From Chamaecyparis obtusa (taxonomy: Eukaryota > Streptophyta > Pinopsida > Cupressales > Cupressaceae), in contig BSBK01000871.1 in the NCBI GenBank assembly GCA_027943335.1, positions 1,981,501-2,045,500 of the forward strand: a DNA stretch of 64,000 bases, in the 5' to 3' direction. Positions 51,301 through 57,018 of this stretch are shown piece after piece (position 1 is the first letter of the stretch; every line of letters begins with the position of its first letter). A program made the position numbers and the translations under genes. Below the pieces are notes generated by a model that did not search any database, was not told where the DNA came from, and saw only the letters and a list, made by a program, of their open reading frames with translations.

Positions 51301-54300
51301 CCATCCATTGAGAAGTCTTTTCCTTTTTTTGATTTTCTAATTTTTTGATTTTTTGAACTTTTGAAGAGATCTCTCACATCTCAAATATAACTTTGAAAAC
51401 TCATTCTTTGTTGACAATTCCACGAATGAACTTTGTTCAGGCCCTCCTTCTAGTGCCAAATAATGTTGATGTCAGTTTTTAACCACTACATAACATATAG
51501 CAATTGAATACTTGATACGGAATACCAATCAGTCAACCCTCTCTTGAAAAGTATATACTCATAAAGAACATGAGAAAAACTCCAAGGTTCCTTACACCTG
51601 TGGATACTAACTCAGTTATATTAATGTGATTTGTTGGTTAATCACGTAGGCGGGCTTACGTTGTTCTTTCAAGGATGTCAAATTCTCTCTGTGATGATGA
51701 TGGTATTTAGCTTTGCAATGTATACTCAAATTTATATCACTTCCAACTTTGCTCTTCAAAACTCTAACTACTAAACTACTCACTGCTTTATTACTACTCC
51801 TATGGAATGGAAAGATTGGCAAATGGACGGGGATCAACCTAATGAAAGCTTGCCTGCGGCACTACCTCCATAGATGCAATGATTCAAGGGGAATGGGACT
51901 AGATTACCACACAAGGCTCTTCAACAAGCCGCTAAGATGCTAGTGGCCTAGTATATAGATCCTTATCAAACATTTACCAATATCACCATACAACTAACCA
52001 TCTACTTCTACTCTAACAACATGAAATGAAATTCTAATTTAATTTGAGAGATGAGAAGAAACATGCAATACACCAAAATGATCATGTATATCCACCATGC
52101 AAACCACAACAATGAATAGAGAACAATTTTGATAGTATTTTGGCAACAATTCTCCAACATAACTCTTTTTACAAATGAGAACAAATGACCTTATATAGAG
52201 GCTCAAAATTACGACGAGTGGCCAAGATTAAGAGGCAAAATCAAGGGCCAAGATTAAACCCTACAAACCCTAATTAGTGTTACCATCTTTCAACCAATTA
52301 CATGAGGGCACCAACTTTGTGGGCCAATGAGAAAATTACAATAATCTGTCAACCAATGAGAACATAGGACACTTGGCATGATTTGATTGCATGCACATGA
52401 AATTGCCACCTCATCAACCTTATCTTATAAATTTATTTAATCCTTAAGATGAGGTGAAGCCTTGGATGCTTGAGCTTGTCCTTAGAAACTTTCTCATCAC
52501 CACTTGAACTTGCTTGTACCTGATGTCCTGATCTTGAAAGGGTGAGGTCTCTATGCACTTGGGGTAATCTTGCCTTGGCCTTGGTGGCTTGCCTGGATGT
52601 GAACCTTCTTGCAATTTGAGAGCCTTGCTTTTGGCCACTCCCTTGAAATCGAACTTGACCTCTTTCAACCTTTCATCTCACTTTCCTCCTTCATTATCCT
52701 TGCATTCTTTGACCTTCCTTGTCAAATTTGGTTTGCATGCACCCCCCTCTGCTTCAATACTCTTGGGTTCTAGGGGCACCTGCCCTGGCCATACGTCCAT
52801 AAATCTAACCAAGCTAGCTTGCACAAATAGCCAAGCCCTGCCTAGCCTCAAATATCTTCAAATCTCTTCCAACCTTCAATGAAACCTGCCTCCTCACTTA
52901 TGTTTTCCTCTTTGGCTAACCCTTGAATGTCTTCAATTGTTCGGACTGCCACAACCTCGCCTCTTGGCGTAAGCATCTGCCTCAACTATAGTGGTGCAGT
53001 GCATCTCCCCAAAGTTGGATTTGGTTCAACGAGCAAAGCATCACTAACAACCTTCCATTCAAATAGAAGAGGTAGGACCCCATGTAGAATTGCTTCTGAT
53101 TTTGCACTTGACCGGAGCCCTTGACTCGGTTGAGAAGCACAATAAGATCGCCATATTTTGATTTGAAATCTAATCTGGTGGGCTTTGATGACTTGGTGAC
53201 TCCCTTCTTGCCTTCGTGCAACCAATTTTGTTTTAGTAGAGCGAGGTAGGCATCCCGACTGTCTTGAAAGAACCTGGCTGCTATCATGCCTCTCTGCTGG
53301 GGTACATTGAACACTTCCTTGTACAATTCCACACTTACTGATCTTCCTTGCCATAAAGGATTGGCCTCCTTTCAACCTATCTCTCAATTGTATCATATCC
53401 ATGGTTCCGATGTTGGTGTCACCGACTCGCTTCAATTTTGAGAAGAAGGTCGTCTTGGCGTCATGTCTTCCTTGTCTTTCTTGGTATTAATTCCCTTTGG
53501 ATTCTTGCTTGCACTAGCATCCACCATCCTGAACACTTATTTTTGCCTTTTCTTTCTACAGTGAGGTGGGACTACACTTATTTTTGCCCCTTCGCCTAGG
53601 GATGATCAAACATATTTCTGCCTCACCAATTCCTATCACACTACACTTATCTCTGCCTCCTCGCTTAGTGAGGTGGATTACCATTTATTTCTGCCTCTTC
53701 GTTACCTATGAGATGGACTACACTTGTATCTCCCAACTTCTTTCCTAGGGGTGGGACTACCACTTATATCTCCTTTCTCCAAATCCTAAACGGAAACTAC
53801 ACTTATATCTCCCAATTTCAAGACCTAATGAGATGACGAGGTGATGGAATGGATGATGCAAGAAGAAAATAGGGAAATGTACCAAGAGAGAACAAAGAAG
53901 AAAATCCGCCTTGTAGAACAACCTTCACCCTCAATCTTGAAACTTATCTTCTACACCAAACAAACAACACCAAAGAAAATGATAACAATTAAGAGAATAA
54001 GTTACTCACCAACAAATTCGTAAATCCTCTTCTTTGAATAGGCAGGCCTGGGCAAATCTGCAAGCCTGGGCACAAAATTTGTAACTTCCCCTTTATCAAA
54101 CTGCACTCTCTCCATCCAAAATTCGTTAGTCTGCCCAGATTTTTCTTCTTTAGATCACTTTCGCATGTCCTTTTCCATCACATAGTAGGTCTGCTCCCTT
54201 TATTTGCAGCCTGCTCTGATTTTGGCAATCCTAGGGCACAAAGAGCAGACCCTTCAATGCCCAAATTTGCTGTCTTTTGTTGAAATCTGCTGCCCTTTGT

Positions 54301-57018
54301 TGCCCAGATTTTGCAGGGTTGCTGCCCAGAAAATCGCAGGTCTGCCCAAATTTGTAGACACTTCCAGATTTTTTGCAGCCTCCCAAATTTTTGTGAGGGC
54401 ACAACTTCTGATTTTAGCTCCTTCTTCCTTTTAAATTCGCAGCTCTGCCTTCTATTTCACTGCTCCTCCACCAAAAAGCTGCCAAGCACACAAGACAAGA
54501 GAGGAATGAGAAATGAGGAGGGGAAGTCCTCCTCTTATACTAACTTTTGCCTCTCTAATTATAGGGCCGACTTTATAGGATGGAAAAAAATAAAATAAAA
54601 TTGCCAAACTTAAAACATGAATTAAATAAAAAAACGCATGGCCCAAGAGAATTTAATTTTAATTTAAAATTGGGCCAGCCTAGTGCAAAATAATGGATTT
54701 AAATTAGGCAAATCCGAAATTATCATAGGCCCTAAAATTGAAATTTTGAAAAAAAGGTCATTTAGGCCTCCAATATAGCTTTAAACCTTTCCCATTGTGG
54801 ACCCAATAATTTGCCTTGAATTTCACACCTCTTTGACTTTAAAATACATTGAATTTAACACACAAAGGAGCTCAAATTAAATTTCTAAATTACAAACACT
54901 CAGCCCAAAAATATGATTTTAATGCATTTAATCATGACAACCAAAATTAATTTTTATTATTTTGCAACCCAAAAATCATTTTGCAATTTAATTGCCATTT
55001 GGCAATTTAATTTCCATTTGACAATTAATTTTGAAATATTTTGCAATTAATTCAAATTTGGCAATTTTAAATTTTTATTTAATTTCCATTTTTCTCCACC
55101 AACAATTTACAAGATTTTCCCAAAAATATCCAATTTCACAATTAAATTTCGAAAATCTCAAGTTATTCAATTTCATCAATTATCAAGTCCAAAATTTGCA
55201 ATTTTATCCCGCCAGATATTAAAATAAAATTTTCTCATCGAATTTCATTTGGCCCGGAGACAAAATTGACTGTTTAAGCAAATCGACGTTTCGCGCAAGG
55301 TGAAAACAAGCAATACCCCCCAGGTGCCTCAAAAACATTGAAGGTGTAAAATTTTCATTCCAAAACTTCCGGATCACCCAAAAATTCGCTAAGGCACCCA
55401 AATATCCGGATCAAGGAAAATTGTCAAGGCTTGCTAAAAAAAGGGGGTTCCCCAAATTCTTTGGGGCGATGGTGTGAAAACCTCACAACAGGGTGCTGGT
55501 ATGCTATCTCATTGCAGAATCGATCCATTAAAAGACTTAGAAAATGGTCTCTACTTTCAAATTGCTTCACAGTTTATGGAAATACAAATCATAGTTTGAA
55601 GACTGATGTGGACTTGGCTCGGCAGCCCAAAATAATTACTCAGACAAAATACTTGACATATACTGGACAAAAAAGCCTCATAATTACACAAAAAATGCAT
55701 TGAGAGAACATAAAAGTGTAATTTGATTATCAATTAGTCATAATTCAAACATTACACGTATTATCCTCAAACTCTCAAAATTCAAAATTCAATAGTTTCA
55801 ATGCCTAACAATACACTGCAATACAACGAATTTGTAATAACAACATTATAACTACTAGTATTTACATATGATGATATCTTAAAATGTAAAAACAACCACA
55901 CACCTGTATCTGTCTTTCTCCTCCTAGTGTACCTTATTTTTTTCTAGTTTTCCTCTGTTGCATCCAATTTTGCTACTTTTGTTTGATGATTTGATCAGCT
56001 TTGAATGCTTAAAAATCTCTTCTCAAATTGTTTTCTTGCTTTGTTGATTCTTCACTGGTAAAGTGGGTGAATGAGAGCAAAAAATGACCAATTTTTTTTG
56101 AAATTTCACTTAAAAAAGCATGGTTGTTATGTCTAAGTGCCAGACAGAAGAGTCTGAGCTCAAGACTTGAGATTTTGAGCCCTAGATTCGGAGAGTCTCG
56201 GAGGACTTGGTTGAGCACTCCCCAAGACTTGGCTGTCTTATCATGAATCATAAAGTTTATCTCGAACGTGATATTGTTTCCTTCACATCTACAATGATTG
56301 ATACATAACTTTGGCATATCATGTATTACAGTATTCATGTTGTAAGTATACTTTTCCTTGGCTACTTGCCTGTCTATTGTTGACCGTTTTCTGATTTTGT
56401 ACTCTATCAGGTTTGTTCAGAAGCAATTTTACACTTGTAATTCTTTTCTCATTTCTAACATATTCTGTTCCTAAGCTCATTTGTACCCTTCTATCATTCT
56501 ATGTTGATAAATATAAGTTAACCATTTAATTTTCAGAAATGGATATATCAACAAATGATTTACTAAAACAGGTAGGTGTGGAGAAATTTGATAAGGAATA
56601 TGCATATACAATTCGACACAACTACGGAAAAGAGGGGAAGAGAACGGTAAGAGATGAGCTTTATATCTTTAATGCAAATATTTTTGAGTGCAACTCAACC
56701 TTATGTAGCTAAATCTGTCTTTTCCCTCAATGATGCAGGATTACAATCCTTATTCCTGTCAAAAGATAATTATGTCAACACCTGGAGTAGGAGACCATCA
56801 TGGTTGCCCTTATCGACATTTCAGGTATTCATCAATGTTAAAATACTTTTGACTCAAGTAGTTAATGTCAACAGACAAATTTCATGCTGCTGATCTCAAA
56901 ACCTTTGTTCTTTTTGAAATAAAGCGAGGAGAATTTGCGGGCAACGCTTGGGAAAATTGGGATTAGTGCTAGGGAAGTTGATGATATCATTCACAAAGTT
57001 CGTGATCGTCATTACCAG
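9165..57018 (+). CDS. PRIM2: DNA primase large subunit (p58/PriL), 17 exons, 3' end missing
   Basis: Regulatory and RNA-primer-handing subunit of primase in the DNA polymerase alpha-primase complex, acting in the nucleus to start Okazaki fragments and leading strands. Seventeen exons total 1,269 nt, exactly 423 codons, with no stop or frame break. The N-terminal helical domain (residues about 25-250) has YQTAPHLEV, DIISHFVLRLVYCRT and FRSRLSKALVLTNR. The C-terminal iron-sulfur domain begins near residue 270. Three of the four 4Fe-4S ligands are visible: Cys291 (FPLCMRHLF), Cys370 (NPYSCQKII) and Cys386 (GDHHGCPYRH), matching human Cys287, 367 and 384. The fourth (human Cys424) follows HYQ and must lie in an exon past 64000. 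HLKHGGRMQLGLFLKG, a hallmark of the family, is intact. The ATG at 9165 is the first in frame; an in-frame TTG at 9132 was not used. Introns range from about 92 bases to 20.7 kb. Nothing suggests a pseudogene. Confidence 0.97.
9337..11593. other. Intron 1 with T-rich degenerate repeats
   Basis: No coding signal. At 9400-9820 the phrase TGATGTTGGGTGTTTT recurs about seven times in diverged forms. At 10509 and 10611 two related stretches (TTGGGTCACACTTGAATGCA and TTGGGTCGCACATGAATGCA) sit 102 bases apart. No transposon ends were found. Confidence 0.45.
11594..11655 (+). CDS. PRIM2: PRIM2 exon 2 (residues 58-78)
   Basis: Acceptor TTGCAG, donor GTATTT. Reads VLKGLEEALSRGKKNDEIEG, completing Val58 with the last base of exon 1, and ends in phase 0. 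Confidence 0.93.
11795..11898 (+). CDS. PRIM2: PRIM2 exon 3 (residues 79-112)
   Basis: Acceptor TATCAG, donor GTAAGC. Contains the strongly conserved DIISHFVLRLVYCR; ends with two bases of Thr113. Confidence 0.95.
12008..12089 (+). CDS. PRIM2: PRIM2 exon 4 (residues 113-140)
   Basis: Acceptor ATCAG, donor GTACTT. Reads EELRRWFLQMETTLFRYRFR after the split Thr codon, the classic PriL helix following the exon 3 motif. Confidence 0.96.
12191..12250 (+). CDS. PRIM2: PRIM2 exon 5 (residues 141-160)
   Basis: Acceptor CCACAG, donor GTGAAT. Twenty codons, phase 0 on both sides, RMFMEECKLPYKAI followed by TTTEFE. Confidence 0.88.
12649..12706 (+). CDS. PRIM2: PRIM2 exon 6 (residues 161-179)
   Basis: Acceptor GATAG, donor GTAAGA. 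Reads AVKDKLGQVARSLNQPLPN, continuing the helix from exon 5, and leaves one base for codon 180. Followed by the 20.7-kb intron. Confidence 0.92.
12707..13765. other. Start of intron 6, nothing recognised
   Basis: AT-rich intron sequence with no frame longer than 65 codons and no retroelement signal that I could read before the LTR beginning at 13766. Confidence 0.5.
13766..14010 (+). repeat. Short copia-like LTR, + orientation
   Basis: Begins TGTTAGAAATTAGTGCATG and includes TATAAAGG at about 13916. It is followed at 14012 by TGGCATTCGAGC, a decayed form of the copia primer-binding site TGGTATCAGAGC. The right limit is approximate. Confidence 0.5.
14012..14700 (+). pseudogene. Decayed copia gag fragment with zinc-knuckle remnant
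   Basis: Downstream of the LTR at 13766 the sequence is riddled with stops. At 14608-14652 one frame reads CKLCFMDLGHKVEEC, a zinc knuckle with one extra residue. The fragment fades near 14700. Confidence 0.4.
14701..15900. other. Intron 6 repeat-derived sequence of unknown type
   Basis: Contains ACTCGG-rich stretches (14895-14955) and overlapping minus-strand ORFs (15254-15647) that I cannot assign. No terminal repeats identified. Confidence 0.35.
15901..16212. repeat. 156-bp tandem duplication
   Basis: Two head-to-tail copies, 15901-16056 and 16057-16212, each starting TTGATGGTAAAATCCACTG. They differ at only a handful of positions, so the duplication is fairly recent. Each contains GAGTCATG/GACCCGTTGAGTCA phrases. 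Confidence 0.9.
16308..16402. repeat. 38-bp tandem repeat, about 2.5 copies
   Basis: GATGAAGAAGATTTGAAGAG-type units start at 16308, 16346 and 16384, exactly 38 bases apart. Confidence 0.85.
16403..17571. other. Intron 6 sequence, probably LTR or leader of the copia fragment that follows
   Basis: No long frame and no clear LTR ends or primer-binding site. Its position upstream of a + strand copia gag remnant suggests retroelement leader, but this is inference. Confidence 0.3.
17572..18883 (+). pseudogene. Copia gag-protease remnant
   Basis: The + frame at 17572-17946 has the UBN2-type gag core FHVKKSKTPKEVWNILAKLY followed by EIRCYQISNELKDL. At 18285-18326 another frame reads CAYHKKVGHDAHKC, a CX2HX4HX4C zinc knuckle, and further on KPWMLD resembles the start of copia protease (WMLDSGA). 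Frames change and stops intervene, so it is dead. It is cut off at 18884 by the LTR element that follows. Confidence 0.65.
18884..21005 (-). repeat. Element A left LTR (3' LTR), 2,122 bp
   Basis: Begins TGTAATGTCCCATGTTGGG and ends GGGATATTATA just before the polypurine-type sequence. The expected terminal CA has become TA. The first 350 bases match 21867-22218 closely. Confidence 0.7.
21006..21045 (-). other. Polypurine tract of element A
   Basis: On the minus strand this reads a TTGCTTGAGGACAAACAATT segment and then a GGAGAGGGTAGGAC purine run next to the LTR. Element B has the same arrangement at 22750-22790. Confidence 0.55.
21853..21864 (-). other. Primer-binding site of element A
   Basis: Minus strand TGGTATTAGAAC, two bases inside the LTR at 21867; a variant of the Met-tRNA site. 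Confidence 0.65.
21867..22218 (-). repeat. Element A right LTR, truncated to 352 bp
   Basis: Matches the start of the left LTR from TGTAATGTCCC to CATTACAACTTC, then is replaced by the LTR of element B at 22219. The rest of the LTR is not found after element B. Confidence 0.75.
22219..22749 (-). repeat. Element B left LTR (3' LTR)
   Basis: Starts TGTAATGTCCCCTTTTTGG and ends GGGACATGACA. The middle, 22380-22700, is a very AT-rich block of TTATTTATA-like words. Nearly the same as 26245-26786. Confidence 0.85.
22860..22995. repeat. Diverged ACACGAAGCATACAC tandem words in element B
   Basis: CATGAAGCATACACGAAGTAGACACATGAATG-like words recur about every 50 bases. A related array (ACACGAAGTATACACGAGGC) lies at 21240-21355, at the same place relative to the polypurine tract of element A. 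Confidence 0.6.
24240..26230. other. Interior of element B without identifiable coding content
   Basis: No frame longer than 94 codons and no motif of gag, protease, reverse transcriptase or integrase seen on either strand. A (TTA)n microsatellite is at 24811-24835. Confidence 0.45.
26231..26242 (-). other. Primer-binding site of element B
   Basis: Minus strand TGGTATCAAAGC, two bases from the LTR, one mismatch from the usual TGGTATCAGAGC; followed by ATGATCTTGCCATCC. Confidence 0.75.
26245..26786 (-). repeat. Element B right LTR (5' LTR)
   Basis: Starts TGTAATGTCCCC next to the primer-binding site and ends GGGACATGACA. A few short length differences in the AT-rich block separate it from the left copy. 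Confidence 0.85.
26787..27001. other. Unassigned fragment between element B and a solo LTR
   Basis: Continuous with 30336 onward before the solo LTR inserted, judging from the target-site duplication. Could be the remainder of the copia remnant at 17572, but no protein motif confirms it. Confidence 0.3.
27002..30330 (-). mobile_element. Solo LTR of the giant-LTR family, diverged copy (3,329 bp)
   Basis: Ends TATCGATGTGAG (for TGTTGATGTCAG) and CAACACGACA, and is flanked on both sides by GGTAC, a perfect 5-bp target-site duplication. It shares the layout of 35980-40137: similar left end, a minus-strand TATA box about 820 bases in, and GGGGCG-TGTG near the right end. No interior remains, so two LTRs recombined to one. 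Short minus-strand ORFs (28210-28476, 27932-28213) lie within it. Confidence 0.82.
27818..27827 (-). promoter_or_regulatory. TATA box of the diverged giant LTR
   Basis: Minus strand CTATAAAAGG, at the same relative place as CTATATAAGG in the other giant LTRs. Confidence 0.6.
30336..31247 (+). other. Retroelement remnant ending in a polypurine tract
   Basis: Contains a CCA microsatellite at 30360-30378 and a stop-free + frame of 120 codons at 30697-31059 that I cannot assign. It ends with GAAAGGGGG at 31239-31247, a good polypurine tract directly before a TGTGATGTG LTR start. Confidence 0.4.
31248..32300 (+). repeat. Probable 3' LTR, + orientation, right limit uncertain
   Basis: Starts TGTGATGTGAATATAATAAC after the polypurine tract. 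AGTATAAGAG near 31749 could be its TATA box. The phrase TATCTTCCATTACTTGCTT occurs twice, at about 32224 and 32278. No matching second LTR was found in the window. Confidence 0.45.
32454..32487 (+). repeat. Left arm of a perfect 34-bp inverted repeat
   Basis: CTCAAAAAGGGGGTGACGTC and the following 14 bases to TTTTGTAG are the exact reverse complement of 33509-33542. The arms enclose about 1.02 kb that includes PRIM2 exon 7. Confidence 0.92.
33447..33466 (+). CDS. PRIM2: PRIM2 exon 7, a 20-nt microexon (residues 180-186)
   Basis: Acceptor TTTTGCAG, donor GTCAGT. With the last base of exon 6 it reads Ala-Glu-Asn-Phe-Phe-Phe-Lys, matching the conserved ENxYYK just before VPFEEV in plant PriL. 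It restores phase 0 for exon 8. Confidence 0.9.
33509..33542 (-). repeat. Right arm of a perfect 34-bp inverted repeat
   Basis: Lies in intron 7, 42 bases after the exon 7 donor. All 34 positions pair with 32454-32487. The arms could be ends of a DNA transposon or two opposed copies of one repeat. Confidence 0.92.
33621..33704 (+). CDS. PRIM2: PRIM2 exon 8 (residues 187-214)
   Basis: Acceptor CATGCAG, donor GTACCA. Reads VPFEEVPELVSSRKIFLQRG then HAYVPMGQ, a highly conserved PriL block. Confidence 0.96.
33861..33925 (+). CDS. PRIM2: PRIM2 exon 9 (residues 215-235)
   Basis: Acceptor TTTTAG, donor GTATAT. Reads IVAIVVSQFRSRLSKALVLT then Asn and two bases of Arg236. Intron 9 that follows carries the nested retroelements. 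Confidence 0.95.
34515..34728 (-). repeat. Copia left LTR (3' LTR), 214 bp
   Basis: Runs TGAGATGATAATTG to ACTTTAATA; the 3' neighbour CCTCCC is the polypurine tract in reverse. Both LTRs end in TA on the + strand, so on the element strand they start TA rather than TG. Confidence 0.88.
34750..35625 (-). pseudogene. Copia gag, broken
   Basis: Reads on the minus strand as a UBN2-type gag: FNSKNYNI, then DELNREAVMLLKLSC, then MSLQDHLMKSKDIHDQLEDI and TIKRLPRCYEHFIETLN. Several stops and a frame change separate the blocks; the longest intact stretch is 34939-35295. The zinc knuckle at about 34900-34945 reads CHYCGKLGHVQDF and the codon for its last Cys is TGA. Nothing of pol follows. Confidence 0.75.
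36813..36822 (-). promoter_or_regulatory. TATA box of the solo giant LTR
   Basis: Minus strand CTATATAAGG. Same motif at 44966-44975 and 52189-52198. It places U3 at roughly 3.3 kb and R-U5 at about 0.8 kb. Use as promoter is inferred. Confidence 0.65.
37522..38289 (-). CDS. Unidentified ORF inside U3 of the giant LTR, ~255 codons
   Basis: ATG at 38289 (MADASESKNPKG), stop at 37522. I do not recognise the protein. The N-terminus is Lys/Asp/Ser-rich; the body has EEVFNIPQQKGMIVMLMDQA, FFQDSQDAYLPLLKQNWLHE and GMQFETWMYYFIEG, with a helical, hydrophobic pattern and no zinc ligands or protease/RT motifs. Some plant retrotransposons carry extra ORFs of this general look (helical, FxW..II..NL near the end), but that is only resemblance. 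It lies upstream of the TATA box, so only a transcript from a full element, reading into the 3' LTR, could carry it. Copies at 45759-46303 and 52982-53525 are broken by deletions and frameshifts. Confidence 0.5.
   Translation of the reverse strand: MADASESKNPKGINTKKDKEDMTPKTTFFSKLKRVGDTNIGTIDMIQLRDRLKGGQSSMAKKIYKCGIVQAPAFHPTLPCPELVMECASRLDIVTKSIIFGEEERVLANISRPVIEEVFNIPQQKGMIVMLMDQAAKFFQDSQDAYLPLLKQNWLHEGKKGVTKSSKLTKSDFKSEYGDLIVLLNRVMGSAPGMQFETWMYYFIEGIENGERKFDWARIISENLELQLRIVQNRKQFYMGSYLFSLNGRLLAMLC
38330..38580. repeat. Degenerate tandem words in U3 of the giant LTR
   Basis: ACTACACTTATTTCTGCC and CTTCG-type phrases repeat about six times at roughly 45-base spacing just upstream of the U3 ORF start. 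Conserved at 46343-46600 and 53566-53820. Short + strand ORFs there are by-products. Confidence 0.65.
40143..40882 (-). other. Leader of the copia element
   Basis: Between the primer-binding site and the solo LTR insertion. Consists of repeated ATTTTTGnTGnAAAA-like words with no coding signal. The same type of sequence continues at 35640-35974 on the other side of the insertion. Confidence 0.5.
40883..40894 (-). other. Copia primer-binding site
   Basis: Minus strand TGGTATCAGAGC directly next to the 5' LTR, the usual initiator Met-tRNA site. Confidence 0.9.
40895..41101 (-). repeat. Copia right LTR (5' LTR), 207 bp
   Basis: Runs TGAAATTATAATTG to ACTTTAATA and is followed by GTTAT. Close to the left LTR, with a few substitutions and small gaps. 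Confidence 0.88.
41223..41271 (+). CDS. PRIM2: PRIM2 exon 10 (residues 236-252)
   Basis: Acceptor GTGCAG, donor GTGTGT (followed by a better-looking GTAAAG four bases on that would break the frame). Reads KWTSSIAEQEKHRLTP after the split Arg codon. Confidence 0.9.
41397..41444 (+). CDS. PRIM2: PRIM2 exon 11 (residues 253-268)
   Basis: Acceptor GATGCAG. Reads IVETLTTCYLGPDYSH. The donor CAT|GTTGGT is weak; an in-frame alternative TTT|GTAGCT at 41474 would add ten residues. Homology, with DYS followed closely by the acidic stretch of exon 12, favours 41444. Confidence 0.82.
41586..41675 (+). CDS. PRIM2: PRIM2 exon 12 (residues 269-298), first Fe-S cysteine
   Basis: Acceptor TTGCAG, donor GTGATT. 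Reads AEISLKDLDNLANNSFPLCM then RHLFFK. Cys291 corresponds to human Cys287, a 4Fe-4S ligand. Confidence 0.96.
41831..41890 (+). CDS. PRIM2: PRIM2 exon 13 (residues 299-318)
   Basis: Acceptor GGGCAG, donor GTATGC. LKEDHHLKHGGRMQLGLFLK is the most conserved stretch of eukaryotic PriL; its His and Arg residues contact template-primer. Confidence 0.97.
41891..42520. other. Intron 13, left part, nothing recognised
   Basis: AT-rich intron sequence; no frame, terminal repeat or other feature seen. Confidence 0.5.
42521..42902. repeat. Three tandem copies of a ~128-bp unit in intron 13
   Basis: Units start at 42521, 42649 and 42778 with GTGAATCTATGTTG-type sequence, and each holds TTTCAAAGTTATATTTCTAG, then GATGAAGTnCTATnC and AGGAAACATTCTCTC. 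Copies differ by about 15-20% by eye. The array ends about 60 bases before exon 14. Confidence 0.88.
42963..43022 (+). CDS. PRIM2: PRIM2 exon 14 (residues 319-338)
   Basis: Acceptor GATGCAG, donor GTTTGT. Reads GVGLKLEDALAFWRAEFSKK, the family motif following FLKG. Confidence 0.96.
43023..44241. other. Intron 14, left part, nothing recognised
   Basis: No coding or repeat signature read. GGGTG at 44237-44241 is the left target-site copy of the giant-LTR element. Confidence 0.5.
44242..48288 (-). repeat. Giant element left LTR (3' LTR), 4,047 bp
   Basis: TGTTGATGTCAG to CTCACAACA. TATA box at 44966-44975 on the minus strand. The U3 ORF is disrupted: about 160 bases missing near 46085-46105, about 120 missing near 45885, and a one-base frameshift near 46235. 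Confidence 0.93.
48289..49337. other. 3' part of the giant element interior, non-coding
   Basis: Between the end of the long frame and the 3' LTR. No clear polypurine tract next to the LTR: the minus strand there ends GGGTTGATGCTAGA. No pol remnants were seen. Confidence 0.5.
49338..51308 (-). pseudogene. Long unidentified frame of the giant element, 657 codons with two stops
   Basis: One minus-strand frame is open from ATG 51308 (MDGQWFHGQGIHPID) to 49338, interrupted only by TAG at about 50700 and TAA at about 50013. An upstream extension to 51377 lacks ATG. Part 1 has two Cys/His clusters, CECRIHGTTTHDELNC and CRLHNMRHLEYTCQPC, that could bind zinc. Part 2 is acidic and coiled-coil-like. 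A phrase HHQLRPP appears in parts 2 and 3, each time after a Gly-x-(Val/Ile), suggesting internal duplication. Part 3 has WIDHGPYELPQLLILPDNF. I do not recognise it; by position it replaces gag. Two stops in an otherwise clean frame suggest recent decay or readthrough. Confidence 0.6.
51442..51458 (-). other. Putative primer-binding site of the giant element
   Basis: Minus strand TGGCACTAGAAGGAGGG, five bases inside the 5' LTR. It begins with TGG as tRNA-primed sites do, but is not the Met-tRNA site; the tRNA was not identified. Confidence 0.5.
51464..55490 (-). repeat. Giant element right LTR (5' LTR), 4,027 bp
   Basis: TGTTGATGTCAG to CTCACAACA. TATA box at 52189-52198 on the minus strand would start the genomic RNA near 52160. 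The same two deletions as in the left LTR break the U3 ORF, so they were present before insertion. Confidence 0.93.
55491..56571. other. Intron 14, right part, nothing recognised
   Basis: Starts with the second GGGTG target-site copy. ORFs at 55431-55703 and 56009-56338 show no similarity I recognise. Confidence 0.45.
56572..56646 (+). CDS. PRIM2: PRIM2 exon 15 (residues 339-363)
   Basis: Acceptor AAACAG, donor GTAAGA. Reads VGVEKFDKEYAYTIRHNYGK then EGKRT; IRHNYGKEGKR is a PriL signature. Confidence 0.97.
56739..56824 (+). CDS. PRIM2: PRIM2 exon 16 (residues 364-392), second and third Fe-S cysteines
   Basis: Acceptor GATGCAG, donor GTATTC. Reads DYNPYSCQKIIMSTPGVGDH then HGCPYRHF. Cys370 and Cys386 match human Cys367 and Cys384, both 4Fe-4S ligands. 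Confidence 0.97.
56925..57018 (+). CDS. PRIM2: PRIM2 exon 17 (residues 392-423), last exon in the window
   Basis: Acceptor ATAAAG, donor GTATAT. Reads EENLRATLGKIGISAREVDD then IIHKVRDRHYQ after the split Ser codon, ending in phase 0. In other PriL proteins HYQ is followed within a few residues by the fourth Fe-S cysteine; no such exon was found up to 64000. Confidence 0.95.

Larger units (their letters stand above)
44242..55490 (-). mobile_element. Complete giant-LTR retrotransposon, 11,249 bp, LARD-like
   Basis: LTRs of 4,047 and 4,027 bp (44242-48288 and 51464-55490) flank a 3,175-bp interior, and GGGTG lies on both outer sides as a perfect target-site duplication. Orientation is minus: the primer-site-like TGGCACTAGAAGGAGGG stands just inside the right LTR and the long frame reads leftward. 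No protease, RT, RNase H or integrase motif is present. Size proportions match LARD elements (4-5 kb LTR, 3-3.5 kb interior), which are usually non-coding; this one has a long internal frame. The LTRs differ by a few percent by eye, so the insertion is not brand-new. Sits in PRIM2 intron 14, antisense. Confidence 0.92.
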
